Below are positions 16,170 through 25,200 of a stretch of 36,933 nucleotides of DNA, in pieces. The stretch is from NCBI GenBank assembly GCA_903858815.1, contig CAIOKE010000259.1:1-36933 (forward strand), written 5' to 3'. How positions within the stretch are numbered: position 1 is the first letter of the stretch; each line of letters begins with the position of its first letter. Source of the stretch: an uncultured Planctomycetaceae bacterium (GTDB lineage: Bacteria; Planctomycetota; Planctomycetia; Planctomycetales; Planctomycetaceae). The translations under genes were made by a program, and so were the position numbers. The notes under the pieces are model-generated. The model worked only from the letters and a program-made list of their open reading frames with translations, was not told the DNA's origin and did no database searches.

Positions 16170-17327
16170 TCAGCCCTGCTTCAGATACCGAGCTCGAAAA
16201 CGAGCAGCCCATGAGGCAAACTGGTTGTCTTCAATCGCCTGCCGCATCCCGCGCATCAGGTCCTGGTAAAAATGCAGATTGTGCAGTGTTGCCAGCGTTC
16301 CGTACAGAGGCTCGTCGGCAAACAGCAGATGCCGCAGATAGGCCCGACTGTAGCCTCCGGAACACGCCACGCACTGGCAGGAAGTGTCAATCGGATATCG
16401 ATCCTTGCGAAACGTCTTGTCCTGCAATCGCATCTTGCCGTCCCACGTGAAGACAGTGCCTTCACGGGCATAGCGAGTGGGAATGATGCAGTCGAAAATG
16501 TCCATTCCGCATTCGACGGCACCCACGAGGTCCTCCGGCAGACCTACGCCCATCAGATAACGTACCTGGTTTTCGGGCATCTGCGGAGCCGTGTGGCGGA
16601 CGATGCGGATCATCGCCTCGTGACCCTCACCAACCGACACCCCGCCAATGGCATAGCCGGGAAGATCAAGCGATGTGACCTGCCGTACGGCCCGCGAACG
16701 CAGCTCAAGCTCCATCCCACCCTGAATGATGCCGAACAGATGCTGGTGCGGCTGAATCGGTGCCGCCTTACAACGCTTCAACCAGCGCAGTGTGCGATCC
16801 AGAGATTCCGCCATGTACTTCGGCGGCATGCGATAGTCCACGCACTCATCAAACGCCATCACGATGTCCGCACCCAGACGCCGCTGAATATCCATCGCGG
16901 TTTCCGGGCTGAGCGTCATAGGAGTCGTTTCTGTGTCCTTCCGCCCGGAACGGAACTGGAAACTGACACCCTCTTCCGTAATTTTGCGATCAGGCAGGCT
17001 GAAGACCTGAAAGCCACCCGAATCCGTCAGCACGGTCTGATTCCACCGCATCATCGAATGCAGACCGCCCAGACGTTCCACAATCTGAGTGCGATCCAGA
17101 ATTCCCAGATGATAGGTGTTGGCCAGTACCACCTGAGCACCCGTGGCAGCGACCTGATCAGGCAGTACACACTTGACCGTGCCCTGCGTTCCCACCGGCA
17201 TGAAGGCCGGCGTCTGAACCGTGCCATGAGCCGTCACAAAACGGCCACGTCGAGCCCGACCACTGGTGGCCAGCAGCTGATAATGCAGCCCGTTTCCGGG
17301 CGTCCATTGAGGAGATGACGAGTTCAT
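16170..17327 (-). CDS. tgt: tRNA-guanine transglycosylase
   Basis: The 385-residue enzyme exchanges guanine-34 for preQ1 in tRNAs for Asp, Asn, His and Tyr during queuosine synthesis. The general acid/base D102 lies in TDSGGFQVFSL and the nucleophile D279 in MDIFDCIIPTRYAREG. FDEC keeps the cysteine typical of bacterial preQ1-type enzymes, and GGVSVGEG is the pocket loop. Zinc ligands are C317, C319 and C322 (CQCVAC) plus H349 (LHNLHFY). Length fits the bacterial family (about 370-385). The open frame runs 24 codons further upstream, but ATG 17327 matches the family N-terminus. It lies 146 bases after the sulfatase stop, so it may have its own promoter. Confidence 0.95.
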   Translation of the reverse strand: MNSSSPQWTPGNGLHYQLLATSGRARRGRFVTAHGTVQTPAFMPVGTQGTVKCVLPDQVAATGAQVVLANTYHLGILDRTQIVERLGGLHSMMRWNQTVLTDSGGFQVFSLPDRKITEEGVSFQFRSGRKDTETTPMTLSPETAMDIQRRLGADIVMAFDECVDYRMPPKYMAESLDRTLRWLKRCKAAPIQPHQHLFGIIQGGMELELRSRAVRQVTSLDLPGYAIGGVSVGEGHEAMIRIVRHTAPQMPENQVRYLMGVGLPEDLVGAVECGMDIFDCIIPTRYAREGTVFTWDGKMRLQDKTFRKDRYPIDTSCQCVACSGGYSRAYLRHLLFADEPLYGTLATLHNLHFYQDLMRGMRQAIEDNQFASWAARFRARYLKQG

Positions 17328-17473
17328 GCGGATCCGCAGAGTCAGAGAATGCCGACAGACCGCTGCCGACCACTGGCAAAACCCCACACCATACCGCACA
17401 GGTCGGGAAAAATCCGGTATGCAGCGGGATCACCCGGCAATTCTCGAAAAACCACGGCCTGCTTCCCGCCAAA

Positions 17474-18985
17474 TCAGCGGATTTTCTGGTCGGGCAGCTT
17501 CTGCTGAATCCCCTCGTCCAGCGGCATTCGATCCGTTTCAGGAGTTAAACCCACGTCCGCCATCACCTTCAGCAACTCCGACTGCATGGACCGCACCACC
17601 GCCTGATACTGCGGCCGATCAATCAGATTGTACCGCTCCTCCGGATCAAATTCGATGTTGTACAGCTCTGCCCGATGTCGGTCCGGACCCCCATCACCGT
17701 GCGGCGAATGGCTGTACTTCCACGTTTCGCCTCGCACACAACGGACATTCGGAGTATAGGGAAACTGCTTCTCATAGTTGTAGTGGTACAGAAAGGAAGT
17801 TCGCCAGTCAGGGTCACCGGACTGCACCAGTGTCTTCCACGAACGACCATGAATCTGCTGCAACGGCGCCGCTCCACAGAACTCCAGCAGGCTGGGAGCC
17901 ACATCCACAGTCAGCACAGACTGCTGAATAACCTTTGGCTGATCGACAGGCGTCAGGCCAGGGAACCGCACCACCTGCAGAATTCGCATGCTGGGTTCAT
18001 GAGCCGTCCGCTTGTCGACCATCCCGTGCTCGCCATTCAGCAACCCGTTATCACTCATGAAGACGATGATCGTGCGATCCAGCTCGCCTCGCTGCTCAAG
18101 CAACTGATACAGACGCTGCACACTGTCGTCCACCGACAGCAGTGTGGACCAGTAGGCCCGAGTCATGTTTTCAAAGTCACGCACCGCCTCGGGTGAGTCA
18201 TCCGGAAACTTCTTACGCCAGTCAAACAGCGGACCATAGATTCCATGCCACGTTGACAGTCGCTGCCCGATCCAGTCGGGCTTGTCGTCCAGCATCCCGG
18301 CCGTCTCGGGATAGGCTACCCGGACTGACTCAAACGCCCCCTGATACTTCGGCTCAGGAGTATAAAAGCTGTGAGGTGCCTTGTGCCCGATCATCAGACA
18401 CCACGGCTGATCTCCGCGCTGTTTCTGCAGCCACTCTGCAGCCAGATCCGTGACCACATGAGTATAATAGCCGGGCAGGACACGCCGCTCCTTCCCGTTG
18501 ATATTGAACTCAGTGTCAAAATACTTTCCCTGACCCCGATGACTGACGAACCAGTTGAAACCAGGACGCGGCCCGTCGTTCTCTTCACCCATGTGCCACT
18601 TGCCGATATAGGCCGTGTCATAGCCGGCTGTTTGCAGCACCAGCGGAAAACTCTGCAGACCCTGCGGATACTCCGTAAAGTTGTTCACAACGCCATGGGC
18701 ATGAGCATACAGCCCGCTGAGAATGCTGGCGCGGCTGGGTGAACACAGCGATGTCGTACAGAAGGCATTTCGGAAATACACACCCTCACGACCCAGTCGG
18801 TCAATCCCCGGCGTCTTCAGATGCCGGTTGCCGGCGATCCCCGCCGCATCCCAGCGCTGATCGTCCGTCAGGATGAACAGCACGTTCGGACGCTGCGTCC
18901 GGACTGCAGGCTGTGCCGGCGGAGCACTCTGCAGAGTGCCCGCAACACAACTCATCAGCACCACCGAAAACCAGAACACTCTCAT
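17474..18985 (-). CDS. Secreted S1-type sulfatase
   Basis: The product (503 residues from ATG 18985; GTG 18991 adds two) has a signal peptide and then the sulfatase fold. RPNVLFILTDDQRWD supplies the first metal-binding acids. CSPSRASILSG (C81) is the formylglycine site of Cys-type sulfatases. GKWHMG, HKAPH and MSDNG (with LLNGEHG) follow as the usual active-site motifs. The product is expected in the periplasm or outside, after activation of C81 by a formylglycine-generating enzyme not seen here. It starts 36 nt after the Planctomycete cytochrome stop, suggesting one operon. Planctomycetes use many such enzymes on sulfated polysaccharides; this one's substrate is not clear. Confidence 0.93.
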   Translation of the reverse strand: MRVFWFSVVLMSCVAGTLQSAPPAQPAVRTQRPNVLFILTDDQRWDAAGIAGNRHLKTPGIDRLGREGVYFRNAFCTTSLCSPSRASILSGLYAHAHGVVNNFTEYPQGLQSFPLVLQTAGYDTAYIGKWHMGEENDGPRPGFNWFVSHRGQGKYFDTEFNINGKERRVLPGYYTHVVTDLAAEWLQKQRGDQPWCLMIGHKAPHSFYTPEPKYQGAFESVRVAYPETAGMLDDKPDWIGQRLSTWHGIYGPLFDWRKKFPDDSPEAVRDFENMTRAYWSTLLSVDDSVQRLYQLLEQRGELDRTIIVFMSDNGLLNGEHGMVDKRTAHEPSMRILQVVRFPGLTPVDQPKVIQQSVLTVDVAPSLLEFCGAAPLQQIHGRSWKTLVQSGDPDWRTSFLYHYNYEKQFPYTPNVRCVRGETWKYSHSPHGDGGPDRHRAELYNIEFDPEERYNLIDRPQYQAVVRSMQSELLKVMADVGLTPETDRMPLDEGIQQKLPDQKIR

Positions 18986-19021
18986 GATCACATTTCCGTA
19001 AACGAAACCCGGATTTCATGT

Positions 19022-22000
19022 TCAGTTGCGAGTCACAGTCTCGTCCAGATTCAGCAGCACACGACCCACCAGAGTCCATGCGGCGACATCCTGCGGAGTC
19101 GTGCCGGCAGGAATCTCAGGCAGTTTCGCCGGATCTCCCGTTCCGATATCCCGCGGATTCAACCAGCCATCCGCCAGTCGCTGGCGCCGGGATTTCAAAG
19201 CCTCCAGCACCGCCTGCAGCTCCGCCTCAGTCGGAACTCGTGAAGTACACAGCTGAAACGCATAGCGAGCTCTTGCAGTATCATCCGCTCCGCCCTCTTT
19301 CAGGATTCGCAGTCCCAGCCCACGGGCCGCCTCCACAAAAATTGTCTCGTTCAGTCCCGCCAGTGCCGCCAGCGGTGTGTTGGATCGCACACGTCGCGGA
19401 CAGGCCGCATCGCCATTCGGGGCATCCAGAGTCGACAACACAGGATCCGGCATCGATCGCTTGCGAAATACATACACCGCCCGACTGTAACGCTCTGGTG
19501 CCGCAGCTGGAGTCCAGTAGCCGGGATACGTGTAGTTATAGTCCAGTACGTTCTGTGGTACCGGAGGAATCACACTGGGACCACCCCGCTTCTGATGCAG
19601 CAGCCCGGCTGCGGTCAGTGCAATGTCACGCACAACTTCGGCATCAGCACGATAGCGAGCACCCCGGGCCAGCAGCTGGTTCTGCGGATCTCGCTCCAGT
19701 TGCTCGGCTGTGGCCACTGAGGACTGTCCGTAAGTTCGGCTGGTCAGAATCGTTCGCAGCAGATGCCGACGACTCCAGCCATGCTCCATGAAATCCACCG
19801 CCAGCCAGTCCAGCAGCTCGCGATACTCGGGGACCGCAGCCCGCGTCCCAAAGTCCTCTGACGTCTCCACAAGACCCCGACCAAAAATCGACTGCCAGAC
19901 CTGATTGACCGCCACACGCGCTGCCAGTGGCGATCGATCATCCACCAGCCAGCGAGCAAACCCGAGTCGGTTTTTGGGGGCATCGTCAGGGAACGCATGA
20001 AACGCAGCAGGAACCTGCGGTTCTACCGGTTCCCGCTGCTGATCCCATTCACCCCGCTCAAGACGGAACGTTTGCCGAGGATCCGACACCTGACGGCTGG
20101 CCAGATGCAGAACCGTTGTTCCAGCCTGAGGCAGACCCTTCTGCAGCTGCTCCCACTGATCCTGCTCGGCCTTCAGTTCCGGTACCGATCGCCGCCACGC
20201 ATTGAAGACCGCTGCAGCTTCATCCGCCGATCGCTGCTCCTCAGCCACTCGCATCCCCAGCACCGCTCCATGATCCACTGCGGGTGCAGCCGGAGCAGCC
20301 GACGACGTCAGGCTGAATCGCGCACAGCCCGGCATATCACCCATTCGCCACGCAATCTTCAATTCAGACCCTTCCGGGAAACTGAGCGGCTGCTCGAACT
20401 GCAGCACAGCCACCGAAGGCTGGTTCCGCAGACCATGACCACGATCCGCCAGCCACGAGGTTTCATCACTGCCGTCAATCAGCAGTCCCACCGGCCCGGT
20501 CGTCTTCTTACCGTCTCCGGACTTCTGCTCAGCCGACGAAAAGTCAGCCGTGGCATTCACCAGCTTCTGCTTGACCCAGTCTGCCCCCGGTGCTTTCACA
20601 AAGACTTCCAGCTCGTGGACAATCCATGTGCCGGATCGGCTGCGTCCAGGTCCATTCTGCGGCAGGTCCCGATGATTCAGAATCTCAAACTGCAGCCCTG
20701 TCACGTTCTGCAGCGGTGGCCGCGAAATCACAAACACGTCACCACTGGTGTGGCCCTTCATCAGAATGGATCGATCCAGTTCCTGCGTCGGATGATTCAG
20801 GCCGCTGTTGCTGCCCATCTCGATGAATTCCAGAGGCTGCCACGAGGCAGTCTGCTGCAGTGTGGCCGCGGCAAAGGCACGCTGTTCTTCCTGCCACTGC
20901 GGACGCTTCACACGCACAGCAGCGTCCAGCTGCCCTTGCTGCTGCCGCGTCTGCTGAATCTGCTGCAGCTGCTCTGGGGAATACACCCACGACTGCGCTT
21001 CATACGTGTCGTTCAGAAACGCAAATAGTCCATAATACTCGTTGTGCGTCAGCGGGTCATATTTGTGGGAATGACACTGAGCACACTGAGTGGTCAGTCC
21101 AAGGACCGCTTTGCCGATACAGTCCATCCGGTCAAACATCTCCACCATCCGAAACTGCTCAGGTACAATCGCCCCTTCTTCATTGATCATACTGTTCCGC
21201 AGGAATCCGGTGGCAATCATCTGAGACTGACCGGCATTCGGCAGCAGATCCCCGGCAATCTGTTCAATAATAAACTGATTCCATGGCATGTCCGCAGTAA
21301 TTGCGTCTATCACCCAGTCACGCCAGATCCACTGTTCACGCTGCAGATCCTTTTCATAGCCGTTGGTGTCAGAATACCGAGCCAGATCCAGCCACTGCCG
21401 CGCCCATTTTTCACCGAAACCGCGACTGCTCAGCAATTCATCTGTGACAGCAATCAGGCCGCGTTCACGAAACTGCTGCAACTGTGCAGGTGACGGTGGC
21501 AAGCCGACAAGGTCCAGATAAATGCGGCGACACAGAATCTCTGATGCCGCTTCCGGAGCAAAACTCAGACCCTCACGCTGCAGCCGATCTGCAACAAACG
21601 CGTCAATCGGATTCTGCTGACCATTGGCAGGCACTGGACTCTTCTGCGGCGCAGTAAACGACCAGTGCTGTTCGTACTTCGCACCCTCGGCAATCCACTG
21701 ACGCAGGATTGCCGTGTCAGCGTCTGTCGGACGTTTCGGTCGTGATGGCGGAGGCATCACGACGTCAGGATCATGACTGGCCAGCCGCTTCAGCAGCTCA
21801 CTGCCATCCGGATCACCAGGGACGATCGCCGGCTTGCCGGAATCACCGCCCTTGACGGCACTGCCGCGTTCGTCCAGACGCAGCCCCCCCTGACGCTCCT
21901 TTTCATCCACACCGTGACACAACCAGCAGTGTTCCGCCAGCAGGGGCCGAACCTGTTTCTGATAGTCCACTTCGGCACGAACAGGATCCAGACAGGCAGC

Positions 22001-22039
22001 CGCCAGCGGCAGCAGCAGGAACAGTTTCCAGCGGTTCAT
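19022..22039 (-). CDS. Planctomycete cytochrome c / DUF1549-DUF1553 protein
   Basis: The 1005-residue secreted protein has a signal peptide (MNRWKLFLLLPLAAACLDPV) and a cytochrome c-like domain with one heme motif CWLCH (38-42) and a later methionine in VVMPPP. A DUF1549 region (about 160-365) starts near NPIDAFVADRLQREG and ends with a second CxxCH (CAQCHSHKYDPL, about 317). A DUF1553 region (about 720-985) contains NRLGFARWLVDDRSPLAARV and ends near the C-terminus. Between them is an insertion rich in beta strands (about 400-600; WIVHELEVFVKAPG, LLIDGSDETSWLADRG) that resembles a carbohydrate-binding-like or discoidin-like domain. I start at ATG 22039, as the 17 codons upstream are not signal-like. 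The family is abundant in Planctomycetes, its role unresolved. The sulfatase gene follows. Confidence 0.92.
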   Translation of the reverse strand: MNRWKLFLLLPLAAACLDPVRAEVDYQKQVRPLLAEHCWLCHGVDEKERQGGLRLDERGSAVKGGDSGKPAIVPGDPDGSELLKRLASHDPDVVMPPPSRPKRPTDADTAILRQWIAEGAKYEQHWSFTAPQKSPVPANGQQNPIDAFVADRLQREGLSFAPEAASEILCRRIYLDLVGLPPSPAQLQQFRERGLIAVTDELLSSRGFGEKWARQWLDLARYSDTNGYEKDLQREQWIWRDWVIDAITADMPWNQFIIEQIAGDLLPNAGQSQMIATGFLRNSMINEEGAIVPEQFRMVEMFDRMDCIGKAVLGLTTQCAQCHSHKYDPLTHNEYYGLFAFLNDTYEAQSWVYSPEQLQQIQQTRQQQGQLDAAVRVKRPQWQEEQRAFAAATLQQTASWQPLEFIEMGSNSGLNHPTQELDRSILMKGHTSGDVFVISRPPLQNVTGLQFEILNHRDLPQNGPGRSRSGTWIVHELEVFVKAPGADWVKQKLVNATADFSSAEQKSGDGKKTTGPVGLLIDGSDETSWLADRGHGLRNQPSVAVLQFEQPLSFPEGSELKIAWRMGDMPGCARFSLTSSAAPAAPAVDHGAVLGMRVAEEQRSADEAAAVFNAWRRSVPELKAEQDQWEQLQKGLPQAGTTVLHLASRQVSDPRQTFRLERGEWDQQREPVEPQVPAAFHAFPDDAPKNRLGFARWLVDDRSPLAARVAVNQVWQSIFGRGLVETSEDFGTRAAVPEYRELLDWLAVDFMEHGWSRRHLLRTILTSRTYGQSSVATAEQLERDPQNQLLARGARYRADAEVVRDIALTAAGLLHQKRGGPSVIPPVPQNVLDYNYTYPGYWTPAAAPERYSRAVYVFRKRSMPDPVLSTLDAPNGDAACPRRVRSNTPLAALAGLNETIFVEAARGLGLRILKEGGADDTARARYAFQLCTSRVPTEAELQAVLEALKSRRQRLADGWLNPRDIGTGDPAKLPEIPAGTTPQDVAAWTLVGRVLLNLDETVTRN

Positions 22040-22190
22040 GGTGGTCTTCCGCGATATTCCGACAGGACAGTGCGAGCACAGTTCGCTCAATACACCTGCC
22101 CAGCATACCGCGAAAATCGTCGGAGGGCGAACTCAGCAGGCCCGAGAGCAGCGTTTTATCAGCAGACTGAGTCGCCCCGCGGAATGCAGG

Positions 22191-22201
22191 CCCCCCCCCC
22201 C
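22191..22201. repeat. Run of 11 C (G11 on the coding strand)
   Basis: An uninterrupted C11 tract lies in the 178-base gap between the giant-protein gene and the cytochrome gene. In the mRNA it is G11, starting 16 bases after the giant gene's stop. It is the longest homopolymer I saw in the window. It does not alter either reading frame. A sequencing-length error or slippage-prone site is possible. Confidence 0.9.
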
Positions 22202-22217
22202 ATCACCACAGCTGTCC

Positions 22218-25200
22218 TCAACCGACTTTCTTCGCCTTCAGTTGCCGCCAAATCAGCAGAATTGCCGTCAACAGTGAACCCACAAAAAACGCCAACCCGC
22301 CCAGAGTCTGCAGTCCTGGACTGACAGCACACAACAGGCCAGCCAGTCCGGCCACGGCCAGCAGCAACAGCATCCGCTGCAGCAGGACCAGCAGCTGGCC
22401 CTGAGCCGCTGTACGCCAGATCACAATTGCCGTCACGCCACAGAACAGAGCCCACACCAGCCCCAGCCCCTGCTGAACAGCCTCCGCAGATCGCACCTGC
22501 AGCGCCAGGCGCGGGTTGCCACCGGCACGCAGAAATGTCAGAACCACGCCGTCCTCCGGAATCTGAAAGTTCAGCGACAGCAGACCCTCAGAACGCTGCA
22601 GCGAGGTGTCAAAATCATCCACTCCGCTGATACCCGGAACTGCACCCGAGGCAGGCGCCTGCATGGGTGCCGGTGCGGGTGGTGCCGCGGCGTCCAGCAT
22701 GGTCGCAGCCTCCTCAGGGACGCGATCCCGAGACTTGTCCTGCTCAGCTTTCGCCAATGCCTCGCCCAACTCGCCGGCCGCTGCCGGATCCATCGTCTGC
22801 CGCTCCAGTCCAAGTGCATTCTGTCGCAGCTGCGACTGACTTCGACCACCCCTGGCAAGCCCCTGAGGACCAGGCATCCTGCCGGCCGCTCCCGGTGCCA
22901 TTCCCGGCGGACCAGCCGCCGCCTTCTCAGCATCACCAGGCAGCGACAACTCGTCTGCTTTCAGCTCCTTATCGGCCGCCTTGCGGCGTTCCAGAGACTC
23001 CACGCCGGATTGCGGCCTGGCTTCCGGTTCCGGTGCCATGAAGCGGAATCGAAGTGACTGATCCGGAGCATCGCCCCTGATCGGTTCACCACCTCGTTCG
23101 GATTTCGACGGCAGGCCATACGCCTCATACTGAATCCCGTTACCAGAGAAAAACTGCATCCTGTTCTGCTCGTTGTCCGCATTGATCTGCAGGTCCTTGC
23201 CCAGCAGGTAACCCTGTCCCGGACCCTGCTGCAGCCCCTCTGTCGCAACACTCAGCTCACTCAGTCTGCGTATGGCGTCCTCCAGCTGCTGATTACCTGC
23301 ACCACCGGCGGCACGCAGACTCTCCAGTCGCTGCTGACCCTGCTGCACAGCCTGCTGCTGAAACCACACATCCGTACCACCACTCTGGCCACCGGCTGCA
23401 CTCCCGGAGTAGCGGGATGTGGCGGATAACACCTGCTCAACTTCTGACAGCAGCTTTTGATCCACATATTCCTGAGCTGCCGCCTCAGTCACATTTGTCA
23501 GATCCGCATTCTTCACGATCACCGCCCGCCACGATGCCGGCACATGCACGCTCCAGCGATTACGATTGATCGTGATGCCGTAGTCCGGATCATCCCGGAA
23601 TTCCGGAAACACGGGCACCGGAATCTGCAGCTCACGCGTGCTCCACTGCCGCCGCAGCTCAGCCAGTGACGCTGCAAATCGTCCCGCCAGAGCAAACTGG
23701 ACTTCAAAGCCCGCAGCCGCCTCTGCCGACTGCGGCAGCGGGATCAACTGCCGCCCCGCACCGCCGTCCTGCTGCACAATGCGACTGGGCTGACCATTGA
23801 CTCGACAGAACAACAGTCGAGCACCTTCCGGGATCTGCACGGGCAGAAACTGACGCCCTTCATTGGCCACCTGCAGCTGATGCTGACTTCGCCAGCTGCC
23901 ATCCTCTGCAATCACTGTCGTGTGAGTTGCCAGACTGACGACAGCCGGAGTGACCTGCTGACGCTCAGGCTGCACAATCCGCCACGCACTGCTTTCCGCA
24001 CGCAGGCGGGAAATCAGCACAGCCTGATCCAGCAGCTGCTGCGGGATCTTCAGAGTAATCTGGTCTGCCGCAACCACATCTTCCGGCTGCTCAGTCAGCG
24101 GCTGCAGCAAGGCCCGCGACTGATTCACCAGTACACGAAAATGACCCTGCCCGGACAATGTCGAGGCCGCATTCGCTGGAATCACAAAAGTCGGTGGCTC
24201 CATGCGAATCTGGCGATCGGCCGGCAACGCCGCACTGGCTGTTCCCAGCACAAATAACTGTCCGGAAACCGGCTGCTGCAGCTGAAAGATGATCCGAGTT
24301 CGACCATCACCGGCCGACTCCCGCAGCACTCGCCGCTGCCCTGGAACTTCAAATGTCATGATCTGTGCCAGTGACTCCGGCAGCTCGACCGCAAACTGGT
24401 CTGCCGCAGCACGCGCTACCTGCCAGCGCAACGCCAGCAGATGCTCAAGGGATGTCTCCGTGACACTGGCCACTGTCAATGATTCAGCCACCAGTGTGGA
24501 AACCGCCGGACGCAGGCGAATGGTCACTGCCCGAGGCAGCGGGACTGTACTGCGCAGCAATAATGAAGCGGGCTGGTCCGCGACCTCACGAAATGCACCA
24601 TTCGCATCCGCAGCAGGCTGCAGGTTCCAGTCACTGCCCGGGTCAATGCCCGAACTTTCTGAAGCTGCATCCAGCCAGACGGCCAGCTCAGAACGACTTG
24701 CTGATGCCCCGGTCAGTACCGGAGGCTGCAGGACCGCACTCGTCAGATCCGCTCCACGAGCCTGTTGCCCCTGCAGCACAATCGCCAGTTGACCGGTGCG
24801 AGCATCACTTAACTGCAGACTCAGGATTCGTGCCGCGCCACTGCCTGCCACCGGCTCCACAATGTACCAGTCCTGCAAACCGTCCGCAGCGACATCCAGC
24901 GGCAGATAACCATCCGGAATCTGCACATCCAGCCGAGCTCTGGCTGCGCCACGGATCAGCAGACCAAGACGACTGGTCCAGAGCATTCGCTGAGCTTCCA
25001 GACGCAGACCGTGCAGCGCCTCAACCGTCAGCTCATCCGCCGTAGGGGAAATTCGAACCGAGACAGAAGCCGGTTGCCGAGCATAACGCCATGCTGCCAC
25101 CGGGCGCCCCGGCAAAGCCTCGCCCGCAGGCTGTGGGGCTTCATCAGGATTCAGCTGAGTCACGCCGGAAAGTGCTGTCGTCCGCACCTGAAACTGCTGG

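Noticed and set aside
16272-17318. 348-codon open frame on the plus strand
   Set aside because: It is antisense to tgt, whose catalytic and zinc residues are all present on the minus strand.
19997-21028. 343-codon open frame on the plus strand
   Set aside because: It is antisense to the cytochrome/DUF1553 gene and has no domain signature.
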